From the NCBI GenBank assembly GCA_002685275.1, contig NYWX01000022.1, positions 1 through 33,537 on the forward strand: DNA of 33,537 bases, in the 5' to 3' direction. Positions within the stretch are counted from its first letter, which is position 1. Each line of letters begins with the position of its first letter. This stretch comes from Gammaproteobacteria bacterium (GTDB lineage: Bacteria > Pseudomonadota > Gammaproteobacteria > Woeseiales > Woeseiaceae). The position numbers were made by a program, and so were the translations under genes. Under the pieces are notes generated by a model. The model was not told the DNA's origin and ran no database searches. It was given only the letters and a program-made list of their open reading frames with translations. Of this stretch, positions 25,370 to 33,537 are shown piece after piece.

Positions 25370-26158
25370 AACATATTCAGGGCTTGCTTCTGCTAGCATT
25401 TTGCCTTTGATTTGTTCTTCAATAATTGTATAAAAAACTTCCTTCATCTCTGCGATAGGGCTTTTTGCAATTTGTGCTTCAAGGTATTCAATATTGCTAT
25501 TTACCTTCTGTAGCTTTCTTTGTTGCATATGCTGGTTAATTGCTACTATCAGCTGATCAACCCATTGTTTTGCCAAAAAGGGTGAAAAGTATTCTACCGT
25601 CAAGGTAATTAACCCTGTTTTCTTGTCTGCTGAAATTGAGATATCTTCAATAAATCTCTGATAAAGCTCCCAGCTTGTTGGGTTGACTGTTTTCCCAGCT
25701 GGCGGATTTCTAACCCATTGCTGTGTTTCAATATCATAAAGGTCGTCGTCAATGCTGAGTTGGTTATTTTTACTATCCCAACTATCGGCAGCAAATATCT
25801 CAACAGCCAAATCGTTTTGTTGTAAAAACTTCTCAATAAAGCCCCGTGAAACAATAATTTCTTGCGCGATCTGGGCTTCACTACTTTCAACACCACCAAC
25901 ATTAACACCTGCAATTGCTGCCAATCCACTCAAATCGCCCAGAGCACCCGATAACCCACCGTTCTGCTGCTGCGCGGGGGCAAGCAATGCGCTAGCCTTG
26001 TATTGGTTCGGTATAGACAAGGAATAAAACACTGAAATAACCGCAAAAACACCGGTAATCACAATAATAAGTTTTTTCCCAGCCCATAGAACGCTAAAAA
26101 GTTCTTTAAGATCAATTTCATCATCATAAACTGGCGCAGTTTGATTTTGAATATTCAC
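25229..26158 (-). CDS. wzz: Wzz-type O-antigen/polysaccharide chain-length regulator
   Basis: 309 residues in the polysaccharide co-polymerase layout: an N-terminal helix at about 29-48 (KKLIIVITGVFAVISVFY), a large periplasmic domain, and a second helix at about 283-303 preceded by a proline-rich PAMVPEEKSQPKR segment. It lacks the cytoplasmic tyrosine-kinase domain, so it is a PCP-1 protein that governs chain length of Wzy-dependent polymers. The start is GTG at 26158 with AAAGGA close upstream. It follows the SLBB export gene by 37 bases, an arrangement like otnA-otnB (wbfF-wzz) of Vibrio cholerae O139. Its 3' end is partially duplicated beyond the wecA-like gene. Confidence 0.92.
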   Translation of the reverse strand: MNIQNQTAPVYDDEIDLKELFSVLWAGKKLIIVITGVFAVISVFYSLSIPNQYKASALLAPAQQQNGGLSGALGDLSGLAAIAGVNVGGVESSEAQIAQEIIVSRGFIEKFLQQNDLAVEIFAADSWDSKNNQLSIDDDLYDIETQQWVRNPPAGKTVNPTSWELYQRFIEDISISADKKTGLITLTVEYFSPFLAKQWVDQLIVAINQHMQQRKLQKVNSNIEYLEAQIAKSPIAEMKEVFYTIIEEQIKGKMLAEASPEYVFVTVNPAMVPEEKSQPKRALICILGVLLGGMLSVVFVLIRYYSFSR

Positions 26159-26195
26159 AAAAATCCTTTAACTATAATTTTCTAGAGAGCACTAA

Positions 26196-28682
26196 TTAAT
26201 CTGTCAATGAATCGACAGCCACAATACCCAGACTTAACTGATAAATAATTTGTGTGACCTGTGAAAACAGCTTGATACCCTCAAAGCGCTTATCATCTTT
26301 ATCCAAGGGGACAACGATGGTGTCACCTGGCTCAATCATCATGCCGGCTCTTCTTTTGCCTATCAATAGATACCGTTTAATGACTGAAACCTCACCACTG
26401 GACTTTACAATGTAAACACCCTTGGCATCAGCAGTTGGTAATAGTCCACCGCTTTTCTCTATATAGTCATTGTAATCAAGATCTTTATCAAAGAAATAAG
26501 ATATAGGTCGTTGTACCTCACCAATCACAGAAACCTCCTGTCTTAAAGGAGGCACTGCAAGCACATCACCAGTCTCTAAAATGATATCTATGGCATCACC
26601 TGAAATAATTTTCTGTAAAGGGATTACCAATCGACCCGTGGCCTGTACCGCATTAAGATCAGCAATTAGGTTGTCCAGAAGCTGTTGTTGTTGATCATCA
26701 ATGACATCGCCCGAGTTAGCATCAATAAGGTTTTGATTCGTCGACTCTTTATCCAGCTTATCTTTTAGTCTATCGAGCTCTTTTTGCTCTCTTAACTTTA
26801 ACTTTTCGCGGGAAAAAACGGCAGCTTTCACATCAGCTTCATCAGTAAAGCCACCCGCTCGTTCAATCACCGATAAAAGACTCTCGCCCTTTGAAAAATA
26901 ATATTCCCCTGGAAACATAATCTCACCCATCAGGCTAATAGAATTTTTCGTAAAATAGTTTGGCGTTGCTCTAACGAGCACAGAATCCTGACGCTGAAGT
27001 AATATATGACCTGCAATAACCGTATTGATTGTTTCCGACACAGATTGCTCTGGGTTTGAATGATCTTGTCGATTAATCTCGATTTTTCCCAAGTAAGCAG
27101 ACTCATTTAAGCCCCCAGCGGCATTTATCAAATCTTTAACACTCATTTCAGCGGTTAATGGATACGTTCCTGGAAACTTGACCGCCCCATTAATCTCGAT
27201 TAATTGTGCTGGCTGATCTAACAACGCCTGTGAAGACAAACGTGAAGTTAGCGGCTCAATAATTGCCTTTCTTGAATCGTTTGCTTTTGAAAAGAAAAAC
27301 ACCTGATCTCGAGGGAAAAGTTCAATGGGTTCAGATTGGGTAGATTGGGTAGATTGACTTAGAAGATCTTTGGGCTTAAAGGATAACACCTCCAATTCGT
27401 CCAATTGCTTGGCCTCTCTAACAATCAAACCATAGTTAAGATCCAGCTGTGATGGGAATTGATCTTTACTGTAAACCAGATCAGATAACGTTAAACCATC
27501 AGTCCATTTTTGTTCTATCGTATAATGAATAAATCCATCAACAATGACGGTATCAATTTTATCTTTGACAACTGAATCGACAATTAATACATCACCGCTT
27601 TTAATATTAGTTCGCTTGCCCTGTTTACTGGATGCATCAATGTTGACCACTGTCATAAATCCATCAAAGCCTACTCGCTCGATTTTTGCACTTTTCGCGA
27701 ATGCCTTGGGAGAAAGACCGCCCGCAAGAGAGAGAACCTCTTGAACTGTTTTTTCAGTATTTAGCTCATAAATTGCAGGCCTAATGACCTCACCACCAAC
27801 AGACACCGTTTTACCTATTGTGGGGATAAAAATAACATCTGCAGCCTGTAATCTTAGATCATCTTTTACTTCGCCAGATAAAAGAAGGTCATATAAATCG
27901 AGCGTAGCAACTATCTTGCCTGCCCGCTTTAGCTGAATATTTCTTAATGAGGCAATATCACTAACACCACCTGCGCTTATGAGTGCATGAGTCACTGTGG
28001 ATAACGATGACACTAAGTATGCACCCGGCTTAAAGGCTTCACCTAGAACAAATACTTGCATTGAACGCAGTGTACCCATGCTAATACTGGCTTTTGTACC
28101 AATTACCTGCGATTCAATTTGCTTCTGAAGCATATTCTCCGCTTCAGAAAAAGTTAGCCCAGCTACAACCATTGGCCCCAACTCAGGAAAATCCACCAAA
28201 CCATCTCGATTAATCTTAACAACTGAGGACTGGTTTAACTTTCCATAAAAAATAACGGCTAATTCATCACCGGGGCCGAGCAAGTAATTAGGAGGTACCG
28301 CGATATTTGTGGGTGCCGAAAAAGAACCTGGCATATTGGCAAAAATATCATACCCAAAGGGTCTTATAGCTTCTTTTTGTTGCACACCTATGGTTGGTTC
28401 TTTTAAAAAGTTACTATCTTCACTGGAGACTGTTTCTCTTCCAGTTTGAGGCAAAGGGGTTTCATCCACCTTAGTAACGCCAGAATCCACTGATTTTAGA
28501 CTGTTGCATAAGTTATCAATATCATAACCCGCCGCTTTTGCCATTTCACGGTTTGCGGCGGTTAAATCATTACAGGCAGCCTTCGCTTCATCTAAGTTTT
28601 GAGCATTACTCAAGCTGGAAAAAGATAAACAAGATAAGAACAAACCCAAACAAATTATTAATTTTGCTTTTACACGTTGCAT
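26196..28682 (-). CDS. Long SLBB-domain polysaccharide export protein (WbfF/OtnA type)
   Basis: 828 residues, about twice the size of Wza. A signal peptide covers about residues 1-27, with cleavage likely after SNA and no lipobox Cys directly following. The Poly_export domain begins at YLLGPGDELAV (133-143); several SLBB repeats follow, each with a GEV/GEI-x-PG-Y or GG-type core (for example VGGEVIRP, NGAVKFPGTYPL, MGEIMFPGEYYF and IGEVQRPISY). A charged, likely coiled-coil stretch lies around 620-680. It should form an outer-membrane or periplasmic channel for the finished polymer. The stop is 37 bases before wzz. An in-frame STQ microrepeat lies at 27333-27356. The family is firm; whether the polymer is O-antigen, capsule or exopolysaccharide is open. 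Confidence 0.9.
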   Translation of the reverse strand: MQRVKAKLIICLGLFLSCLSFSSLSNAQNLDEAKAACNDLTAANREMAKAAGYDIDNLCNSLKSVDSGVTKVDETPLPQTGRETVSSEDSNFLKEPTIGVQQKEAIRPFGYDIFANMPGSFSAPTNIAVPPNYLLGPGDELAVIFYGKLNQSSVVKINRDGLVDFPELGPMVVAGLTFSEAENMLQKQIESQVIGTKASISMGTLRSMQVFVLGEAFKPGAYLVSSLSTVTHALISAGGVSDIASLRNIQLKRAGKIVATLDLYDLLLSGEVKDDLRLQAADVIFIPTIGKTVSVGGEVIRPAIYELNTEKTVQEVLSLAGGLSPKAFAKSAKIERVGFDGFMTVVNIDASSKQGKRTNIKSGDVLIVDSVVKDKIDTVIVDGFIHYTIEQKWTDGLTLSDLVYSKDQFPSQLDLNYGLIVREAKQLDELEVLSFKPKDLLSQSTQSTQSEPIELFPRDQVFFFSKANDSRKAIIEPLTSRLSSQALLDQPAQLIEINGAVKFPGTYPLTAEMSVKDLINAAGGLNESAYLGKIEINRQDHSNPEQSVSETINTVIAGHILLQRQDSVLVRATPNYFTKNSISLMGEIMFPGEYYFSKGESLLSVIERAGGFTDEADVKAAVFSREKLKLREQKELDRLKDKLDKESTNQNLIDANSGDVIDDQQQQLLDNLIADLNAVQATGRLVIPLQKIISGDAIDIILETGDVLAVPPLRQEVSVIGEVQRPISYFFDKDLDYNDYIEKSGGLLPTADAKGVYIVKSSGEVSVIKRYLLIGKRRAGMMIEPGDTIVVPLDKDDKRFEGIKLFSQVTQIIYQLSLGIVAVDSLTD
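27333..27356. repeat. Short tandem repeat in SLBB gene
   Basis: Two full copies and one partial copy of AGATTGGGT (plus-strand reading) encode the repeated tripeptide STQ in a linker of the SLBB protein. Nine-base units keep the frame, so slippage would only change linker length. Confidence 0.7.
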
Positions 28683-28903
28683 AAAGTGACCCTAGTCAAA
28701 ATAATATGTTAAATATACATTTAATGATAATCGCTGTCTGTTAAAAGTGACATAAAGATAAAAAAATTTACTCATTTTGAAGGAATAACTATGTAAAGCA
28801 TGTGCAGTCAGAAAATTGATCGCACATTGAATAATGTAATTACCCAAGCAACACTTATGCAGTTTTAGTATCTCAATTATTAATCTTTTATCTGAATAAT
28901 CAT
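28683..28903 (-). promoter_or_regulatory. Intergenic region upstream of the polysaccharide locus
   Basis: A 221-base AT-rich gap separates holB from the export gene and is the most probable place for the promoter of the polysaccharide operon, being the largest gap before its first gene. I see no clear -35/-10 pair, and no JUMPstart or ops element (the GGCGGTAG core) on the minus strand, so RfaH-type control is not supported. AGGG lies 8 bases before the ATG of the export gene. The promoter assignment is inference from position only. Confidence 0.4.
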
Positions 28904-29890
28904 CTAATAATTATTTAACATTAGGTCCATCCCATCTGCAGACGGGAACGAACTATAACCTGATAGATTATTAGCCCAATCTATCAATAAACTATCAAAT
29001 GTAAGCTGAATATTATATGAACCAGCTGATTTATTGCTTAATTGGTTTATATTATCTAAATAACAAAACAAATCTCTTCTCTGGGTTCGATCAAGAAATG
29101 AATTATCCGTATAAGATTCACTATTAATATTATTGCCAATCATCTTTTCTTTTATTATTTGCATTACCTGTTGGGACATGAAATTTAAAACAAAATTTAC
29201 TTCTAATTTAGACCACCTTGCAGAAACCTCAATGGCTGATACTCTTTTTGTTTCAAGCATCTGAAGGTCTTTTAGCATCCATTTAGTGGTTTCAATCTTT
29301 TCAATAGCATCAATAGCACTCAAAGGTGCGCCGCCAGAAATCTTTAATGCATCCATGTAGTTTGCATTAGTTTCGTAATCATTTAGCCACTTAATTGACA
29401 GGTCTTTAGGAGGTATCAAAATATTCATTTGATGACATCTACTTAAGATTGTTGCAGGCAATTTTCCCAAAACATCTGAAACAAGCACCAAAAGTGTATT
29501 GTTTGTCGGTTCTTCCAATAATTTAAGTAAACCATTAGCTGCATTCACTGTCATATTATTAGCTGGTTCAATTATTGCCACCTTACCGGAGCTTCCATGG
29601 CTTGTAAGATTAAGGCCCTTCTCTAAAGAGCGTATCTGGTCAATACCAATAGACTTACCATCCTCTATAGGTGATATAGAATGCAGATCAGGGTGCTCAA
29701 ATTCAATTATTGGGAAAACAGGTACTTTAGCACTTGAATCTATATTAAGTTTTAGCCTTGAAATCCATGAAGCGGCTGCGCGTTTTCCAACACCTTTCTT
29801 ACCTATTAGTAATACAGCATGAGGTAATCGATTCTGAGAAATAGTTTTTAACCATTCTTCTGCAAATTTTTTAAGCCAAAATAATTCCAT
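28904..29890 (-). CDS. holB: DNA polymerase III delta' subunit
   Basis: 328 residues, AAA+ fold of the clamp-loader delta' subunit. It has GKKGVGKR at 30-37 in the P-loop position, HPDLH at 66-70, LLKLLEEP at 121-128 and the SRC motif at 150-152 that contacts the neighbouring subunit's nucleotide. The region between residues 48 and 66, where the E. coli type has a four-cysteine zinc module, has no cysteine and is shortened. It follows tmk by 30 bases, as in most gammaproteobacteria. Here the polysaccharide locus replaces the usual pilZ/tatD genes after it. It is AT-rich and rich in Asn, Ile and Lys. The identification is firm. Confidence 0.93.
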   Translation of the reverse strand: MELFWLKKFAEEWLKTISQNRLPHAVLLIGKKGVGKRAAASWISRLKLNIDSSAKVPVFPIIEFEHPDLHSISPIEDGKSIGIDQIRSLEKGLNLTSHGSSGKVAIIEPANNMTVNAANGLLKLLEEPTNNTLLVLVSDVLGKLPATILSRCHQMNILIPPKDLSIKWLNDYETNANYMDALKISGGAPLSAIDAIEKIETTKWMLKDLQMLETKRVSAIEVSARWSKLEVNFVLNFMSQQVMQIIKEKMIGNNINSESYTDNSFLDRTQRRDLFCYLDNINQLSNKSAGSYNIQLTFDSLLIDWANNLSGYSSFPSADGMDLMLNNY

Positions 29891-29920
29891 ATATTAGTTA
29901 CTTATATTACTTTTTTTATG

Positions 29921-30550
29921 TCAATTATCTGAAATAATTTTTTTAATTTCCGCCTCAATACTTTGTTGCACTTCAGAAAAAGTTTGATTGGTATCTATAA
30001 CGATAAATTGATCTGTTCTAGAACCTGCTAGCTCAAGGTAGTATCTACGAACCCTTTCAAAAAAATCATAATTTTCACTTTCAAATCGATCGAGCTTTCC
30101 TCTTTTATTTACTCGAGTCATGCATACGTCAACTGGTGCATCAAAAAGAAAGGTGTAATCTGGATTTACATCGCCATGAACCGAAGCTGCAAGCTCATCA
30201 ATAATTTTCATAGATAGACCGCGGCCCCCACCTTGATATGCTCTCGTAGAATCGGTAAAACGATCACAAATGACCCAATTTCCAGAATTTAATGCTGGAG
30301 CAATGACGTTTCTTACATTTTGAGAACGTGCTGAGAAAATCATTAATAATTCAGATAATTCATTAATTTTTTCGTCACTGTTTTCTTTTAAAATTGTGCG
30401 TATTTTTTCAGCAACCTTTGTGCCTCCAGGTTCACGCGTTGTAGTAACGTCAATTTGAGTTCTTTTTAAATATTCTTCTATAAATATAGCATTGCTTGAC
30501 TTACCAGCACCTTCAATGCCCTCTAAAGAAATAAATATTCCTTTTTTCAA
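29921..30550 (-). CDS. tmk: Thymidylate kinase
   Basis: 209 residues with the P-loop GIEGAGKS at 11-18, REPGGT at 39-44, and DRFTDSTRAYQG at 96-107, the dTMP-binding and LID-side motifs. It phosphorylates dTMP to dTDP in the cytoplasm. The start is TTG overlapping the mltG stop by four bases (TTGA), with AGGA seven bases ahead; the first codons (KKGIFISLEG) fit the family N-terminus, so no ATG is needed. The order mltG-tmk-holB is a well-known gammaproteobacterial arrangement. Confidence 0.95.
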   Translation of the reverse strand: MKKGIFISLEGIEGAGKSSNAIFIEEYLKRTQIDVTTTREPGGTKVAEKIRTILKENSDEKINELSELLMIFSARSQNVRNVIAPALNSGNWVICDRFTDSTRAYQGGGRGLSMKIIDELAASVHGDVNPDYTFLFDAPVDVCMTRVNKRGKLDRFESENYDFFERVRRYYLELAGSRTDQFIVIDTNQTFSEVQQSIEAEIKKIISDN

Positions 30551-31596
30551 TTTATTTTCCTAAATTTCTTTTTTTTATTTATACGTGATAAATACTCTAA
30601 AACAGCAATATCGTGTTCTTTTTTATTTTTTGAAAATGTATGACTTCCATCTTCAATTCCTGTAGCAACAAAATAAAGGTATTCACTCAAATTCGGTTGT
30701 AAAACAGCCCTAATTGCCGCCTTTCCTGGCATTGATATAGGTGTTGGCGGAAGACCTAATCTAGTATAAGTGTTATAGGGAGTATCTGTCTTTAAATTAA
30801 TTCGCGTTAAATTTCCATCAAAAGTCGTGCCCATGCCATAAATAACTGTTGGGTCAGTCTGTAATCTCATGCGTTTTTCAAGCCGGTTTAGAAAGACACC
30901 AGCAATCTTTGCTCTTTCATCTGATCTTGCGGTTTCCTTCTCTACAATTGATGCAAGTATCAGCGCTTCATATTCGTTTTTAATATGGGTATTTACTGTT
31001 CGTGTTGCCCATTCTGCCTCCAAAGTCGATTTCATTAGTTTATATGCCAGCCTTAATATTTCTCGATCAGAGGTGTTACGCGAAAAATTATAAGTTTCGG
31101 GTAAAAAAAGGCCTTCAGGATGTAATCTTTTAGATCCTAGTGACTTTAAAAAATTAGGCCATTCATCTTCAGATATAGTTGCTTTGACAGCCTTATTTGC
31201 TTGCAATGCATTTAAGGATTCTCGAGCATTCCAGCCCTCAATTAGAGTGAAAGAGTATAACTTTACTCTGCCACTTATAAATTGTTGCAATATGGATTTT
31301 GGTGTTGAATGTGCTTCAATTAAATAATCACCAGCTTGTATTTGACCTGCAAGACTAAAAAATCTCACGTACATTTTTAACCAAAGATCATTATTAATAA
31401 TATTTTTTTTGATCAATTGATTGGATATAAAATTAAAAGATGAGCCATTGGCTATTTCAAAAGAAACACTTTCACTTTCAATGTTTATTGGTTTATTCAT
31501 AAAACTATAAACCTGAAGATTAAGAATCAATATACTTAAAGCTATAACCCCAAGCATTAATGAAATTATTTTTGTTGATCGACTCACAAAGAGCAT
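30547..31596 (-). CDS. mltG: Endolytic murein transglycosylase MltG
   Basis: 349 residues: one N-terminal membrane helix at about 9-31, then a periplasmic LysM-like region (roughly 45-115) and the YceG catalytic domain. The catalytic Glu is E219 in ASIVEKE, with LQTDPTVIYG at 245-254 and YNTYTRLGLPPTPI afterwards, all family signatures. It cuts nascent glycan strands and sets their length during cell-wall growth. The ATG overlaps the pabC end by 13 bases, and a GTG three codons later (GTGA overlap) is a possible alternative start. The C-terminus is lysine-rich. Confidence 0.95.
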   Translation of the reverse strand: MLFVSRSTKIISLMLGVIALSILILNLQVYSFMNKPINIESESVSFEIANGSSFNFISNQLIKKNIINNDLWLKMYVRFFSLAGQIQAGDYLIEAHSTPKSILQQFISGRVKLYSFTLIEGWNARESLNALQANKAVKATISEDEWPNFLKSLGSKRLHPEGLFLPETYNFSRNTSDREILRLAYKLMKSTLEAEWATRTVNTHIKNEYEALILASIVEKETARSDERAKIAGVFLNRLEKRMRLQTDPTVIYGMGTTFDGNLTRINLKTDTPYNTYTRLGLPPTPISMPGKAAIRAVLQPNLSEYLYFVATGIEDGSHTFSKNKKEHDIAVLEYLSRINKKKKFRKIN

Positions 31597-32429
31597 TCTA
31601 TTATGTTATTCAATGCCATTATCGACATTATTTTCTGTGTTTTTTTTGATGAATTCCATTTAATTTCATTGCATTGATTAACCGGCAAGATTCCAAATTG
31701 ACTATTTGTAATAAAAATCTCATCAAAATACTCCATATCAGTGATTTTAATTGGCTGAATATTCACATCAATGTTTGCTTTCTTTAAACTAACAAGAAGA
31801 TGTTTTCGCATCACACCTTTAACACCACATCTTTTTAAGCAAGGCGTATACAAGCCCTCCCCTTTAATAAAGAAGATATTACTCATTGTTCCACAAATAA
31901 TATTATCTTCTGAATCCATGGTTAGCCCTTCAAAGAAATGCGTACCTTCAAACTCGATCTTTGCTAAAACCTGTTCTAAACGATTGAGTGTTTTCAAACC
32001 TGCCGTAATAGAGTTAACAGCAAGTCTTGTTTTGCAAAGAGTTAGCTCTATTCCGTTCTTATAATCTGATTCTCTGATCTTTATTGCAGGATAGATGGAA
32101 AAAAACTCTGATGGAACAGTATTTTTATTTCGACCATATCCACGCTTACTTTTACCTGCTGTAATAATAATTTTCGCAATTGCAGAAGATTGCTCTAACT
32201 TACTTTCATGAAAGGCATTCATTACCTTGTCATGCAAATATTTTTTCGATGGAGTTTTTAAACTTAATACCTCACACCCTCTGATGAGTCTTGATAAATG
32301 ATATTCCCATAAACGTAATTTACCATCGCGTATGGCGATCGTTTCAAAAAGACCATCTCCATAGAGGAGACCTCGATCTTCAAGTGAAATATTTTTAAAA
32401 TTCTTATTATTTGAATACCAATTAGACAT
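31584..32429 (-). CDS. pabC: Aminodeoxychorismate lyase
   Basis: 281 residues, fold-type IV PLP enzyme. The N-terminal DRGLLYGDGLFET at 18-30 and LKTLNRLEQVLAK at 145-157 (PLP lysine K146) match PabC closely. The later segment IICGTMSNIFF has Cys (C179) where E. coli PabC and aminotransferases of the fold have Glu contacting the PLP ring nitrogen. It turns aminodeoxychorismate into 4-aminobenzoate and pyruvate for folate. The ATG overlaps the pabB end by 8 bases, so the two steps are coupled. The identification is strong from motifs and context. Confidence 0.93.
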   Translation of the reverse strand: MSNWYSNNKNFKNISLEDRGLLYGDGLFETIAIRDGKLRLWEYHLSRLIRGCEVLSLKTPSKKYLHDKVMNAFHESKLEQSSAIAKIIITAGKSKRGYGRNKNTVPSEFFSIYPAIKIRESDYKNGIELTLCKTRLAVNSITAGLKTLNRLEQVLAKIEFEGTHFFEGLTMDSEDNIICGTMSNIFFIKGEGLYTPCLKRCGVKGVMRKHLLVSLKKANIDVNIQPIKITDMEYFDEIFITNSQFGILPVNQCNEIKWNSSKKTQKIMSIMALNNIIECSL

Positions 32430-33537
32430 TTTTGAAAACTTTTAGCAAGCCTTTTGCCTTAGCTCGTGTTTCATTAAGCTCTGCTCGTGGAGCAGATTCT
32501 GCAACAATACCGGCACCAGCTCGAAATATAACTTCATTTTTATGCTTTACCATTGTACGAATTAGAATATTTAAATCCAAGCTACCATCAAGATTAAGGT
32601 AGCCAAAGGATCCTGTATAAGCCCCTCTAGCTGAAAGTTCTAATTCATTTATAATTTGCATACATCTAATTTTTGGGCATCCGGTAATTGTACCTCCTGG
32701 AAAGACGGCAGCAATTGAATCTCCGGGAGTAATCTCTTTTTTTAAGCGACCTTTAATATTTGAAACAATATGATGAACATGTGCATAGCTTTCTAGTGTC
32801 ATCATTTCATCTACTCTCACACTGCCTGGTAAACAAACTCGGCCTAAATCATTTCTTTCAAGATCAACAAGCATAATGTGTTCTGCGGATTCTTTTGGGT
32901 GAGTAAACAACTCATCTGATAAATTGCTATCAACTTGGATATCACAGCTTCGCCTTCGAGTACCTGCAATAGGGCGCGTAGAAATTTTACCCTCTTTAAT
33001 CTTAATAAGTCGCTCTGGAGAAGATGAAATAATTGATGAGTCATTCCAATGAGCAATACCTGCGAATGGGGCAGGATTTGTTATGCATAATTTTTCATAA
33101 ATCATGTTTGCTGTTACTTCAGGGGCAACTTGAATATTCCAATTTCGAGATAAATTTGCTTGATATATATGGCCTTCTTTAATGTGTTTCTTTGCTTTAC
33201 TTACCATATTAATATAATTAATTGGCATATCTTCTATCAAATCTTTATTGATTATATTGGTTGCCCCAGAAGTTGAAGCAATCTTTTTTAAATCATTTTT
33301 CAAAAAAGATTTAGTTTTTTCACAATTATTTTCACTCACAAAGATGCATTCTTTTTTTAAATGATCATAAATAATGCCAGCTGTGCAACGAACTGCAAAA
33401 GCTGTAGGCAATAAATGGTCTTTATGTAAATTCAGTGATGGTTCTATCTCTGATGCAAGCTCATAACCTAAATACAAAAACCAACCACCTTGAAACAAAA
33501 GGGAACTCTTAGTGGATCTTTTTCTTTCTTTTAACCA
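32422..33537 (-). CDS. pabB: Aminodeoxychorismate synthase component I (partial, 5' end outside window)
   Basis: The frame is open to the right edge, so the N-terminal part lies outside; about 371 residues are visible, including GGWFLYLGYELASEIEP. The chorismate-binding domain has ISSSPERL, HIMLVDLERNDLGR and GGTITGCPK. The motif that reads PIKGT in E. coli PabB (with the nucleophilic Lys) is PIAGT here, as in anthranilate synthase TrpE. The overlap with pabC and the N-terminal GGWF-type segment support PabB over TrpE. It aminates chorismate with ammonia from a PabA-type glutaminase, which is not in the window. Confidence 0.88.
   Translation of the reverse strand, partial: WLKERKRSTKSSLLFQGGWFLYLGYELASEIEPSLNLHKDHLLPTAFAVRCTAGIIYDHLKKECIFVSENNCEKTKSFLKNDLKKIASTSGATNIINKDLIEDMPINYINMVSKAKKHIKEGHIYQANLSRNWNIQVAPEVTANMIYEKLCITNPAPFAGIAHWNDSSIISSSPERLIKIKEGKISTRPIAGTRRRSCDIQVDSNLSDELFTHPKESAEHIMLVDLERNDLGRVCLPGSVRVDEMMTLESYAHVHHIVSNIKGRLKKEITPGDSIAAVFPGGTITGCPKIRCMQIINELELSARGAYTGSFGYLNLDGSLDLNILIRTMVKHKNEVIFRAGAGIVAESAPRAELNETRAKAKGLLKVFKNV

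Noticed and set aside
28683..28903. JUMPstart/ops element upstream of the polysaccharide operon
   Set aside because: I looked for the GGCGGTAG core on the minus strand and found none.
1..33537. tRNA or rRNA genes, CRISPR arrays, insertion sequences, integrases
   Set aside because: I saw no clover-leaf candidates, spaced repeats, transposase motifs or terminal inverted repeats anywhere in the window.

Overview
The window is one strand-coherent stretch: every gene I can support reads on the minus strand, so transcription runs from the right end to the left end. It joins a housekeeping block to a large surface-polysaccharide (O-antigen or capsule type) locus, and both ends cut through genes. 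The gene set and the order pabC-mltG-tmk-holB point to a gammaproteobacterium. I cannot name the genus. The housekeeping block is very AT-rich (sampled 60-base lines run about 17-40% GC), while parts of the polysaccharide locus reach 45-52%. The locus is therefore probably foreign or mosaic relative to the core.

Right block (33537 to 28904): pabB (5' end outside the window), pabC, mltG, tmk and holB, overlapping or tightly spaced. Polysaccharide genes follow holB directly, after a 221-base gap. Export and initiation block (28682 to 24028): a long SLBB-domain outer-membrane export protein, a Wzz chain-length regulator and a WecA/MraY-type initiating sugar-phosphate transferase. A decayed copy of the wzz 3' end lies on the far side of the transferase gene, so this gene sits between direct repeats of about 160 bases.

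Glycan assembly and nonulosonic acid block (23704 to 10363): a capsule-type glycosyltransferase, an FkbM methyltransferase, a phytanoyl-CoA-dioxygenase-like enzyme, a Wzx-type flippase, neuB, neuC, a formyltransferase, a PIG-L deacetylase, neuD, a CBS-nucleotidyltransferase of PtmE type, neuA, a NodB-like putative deacetylase and a Wzy-type polymerase. Together they should make and activate a sialic/legionaminic-type nine-carbon sugar, possibly with its N-acetyl group exchanged for N-formyl, and polymerise it into a surface glycan.

Candidate lipid-linked pentose block (10338 to 2669): a GT-C-like membrane protein, an SDR, an SMR-type small transporter, a HAD-UbiA fusion with the sequence marks of decaprenyl-phosphate phosphoribosyltransferase, a small helical protein, a GMC flavoprotein and a second SDR. 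I infer that this block makes a polyprenyl-phosphate ribose/arabinose-type donor, with the GMC/SDR pair standing in for DprE1/DprE2. This is the most interesting part of the window. Left block (2587 to 1): wbjB, wbjC and wbjD (cut by the window edge), the complete enzyme set for UDP-N-acetyl-L-fucosamine. The ordinary cytosolic glycosyltransferases expected for such a locus are mostly missing and probably lie further left.
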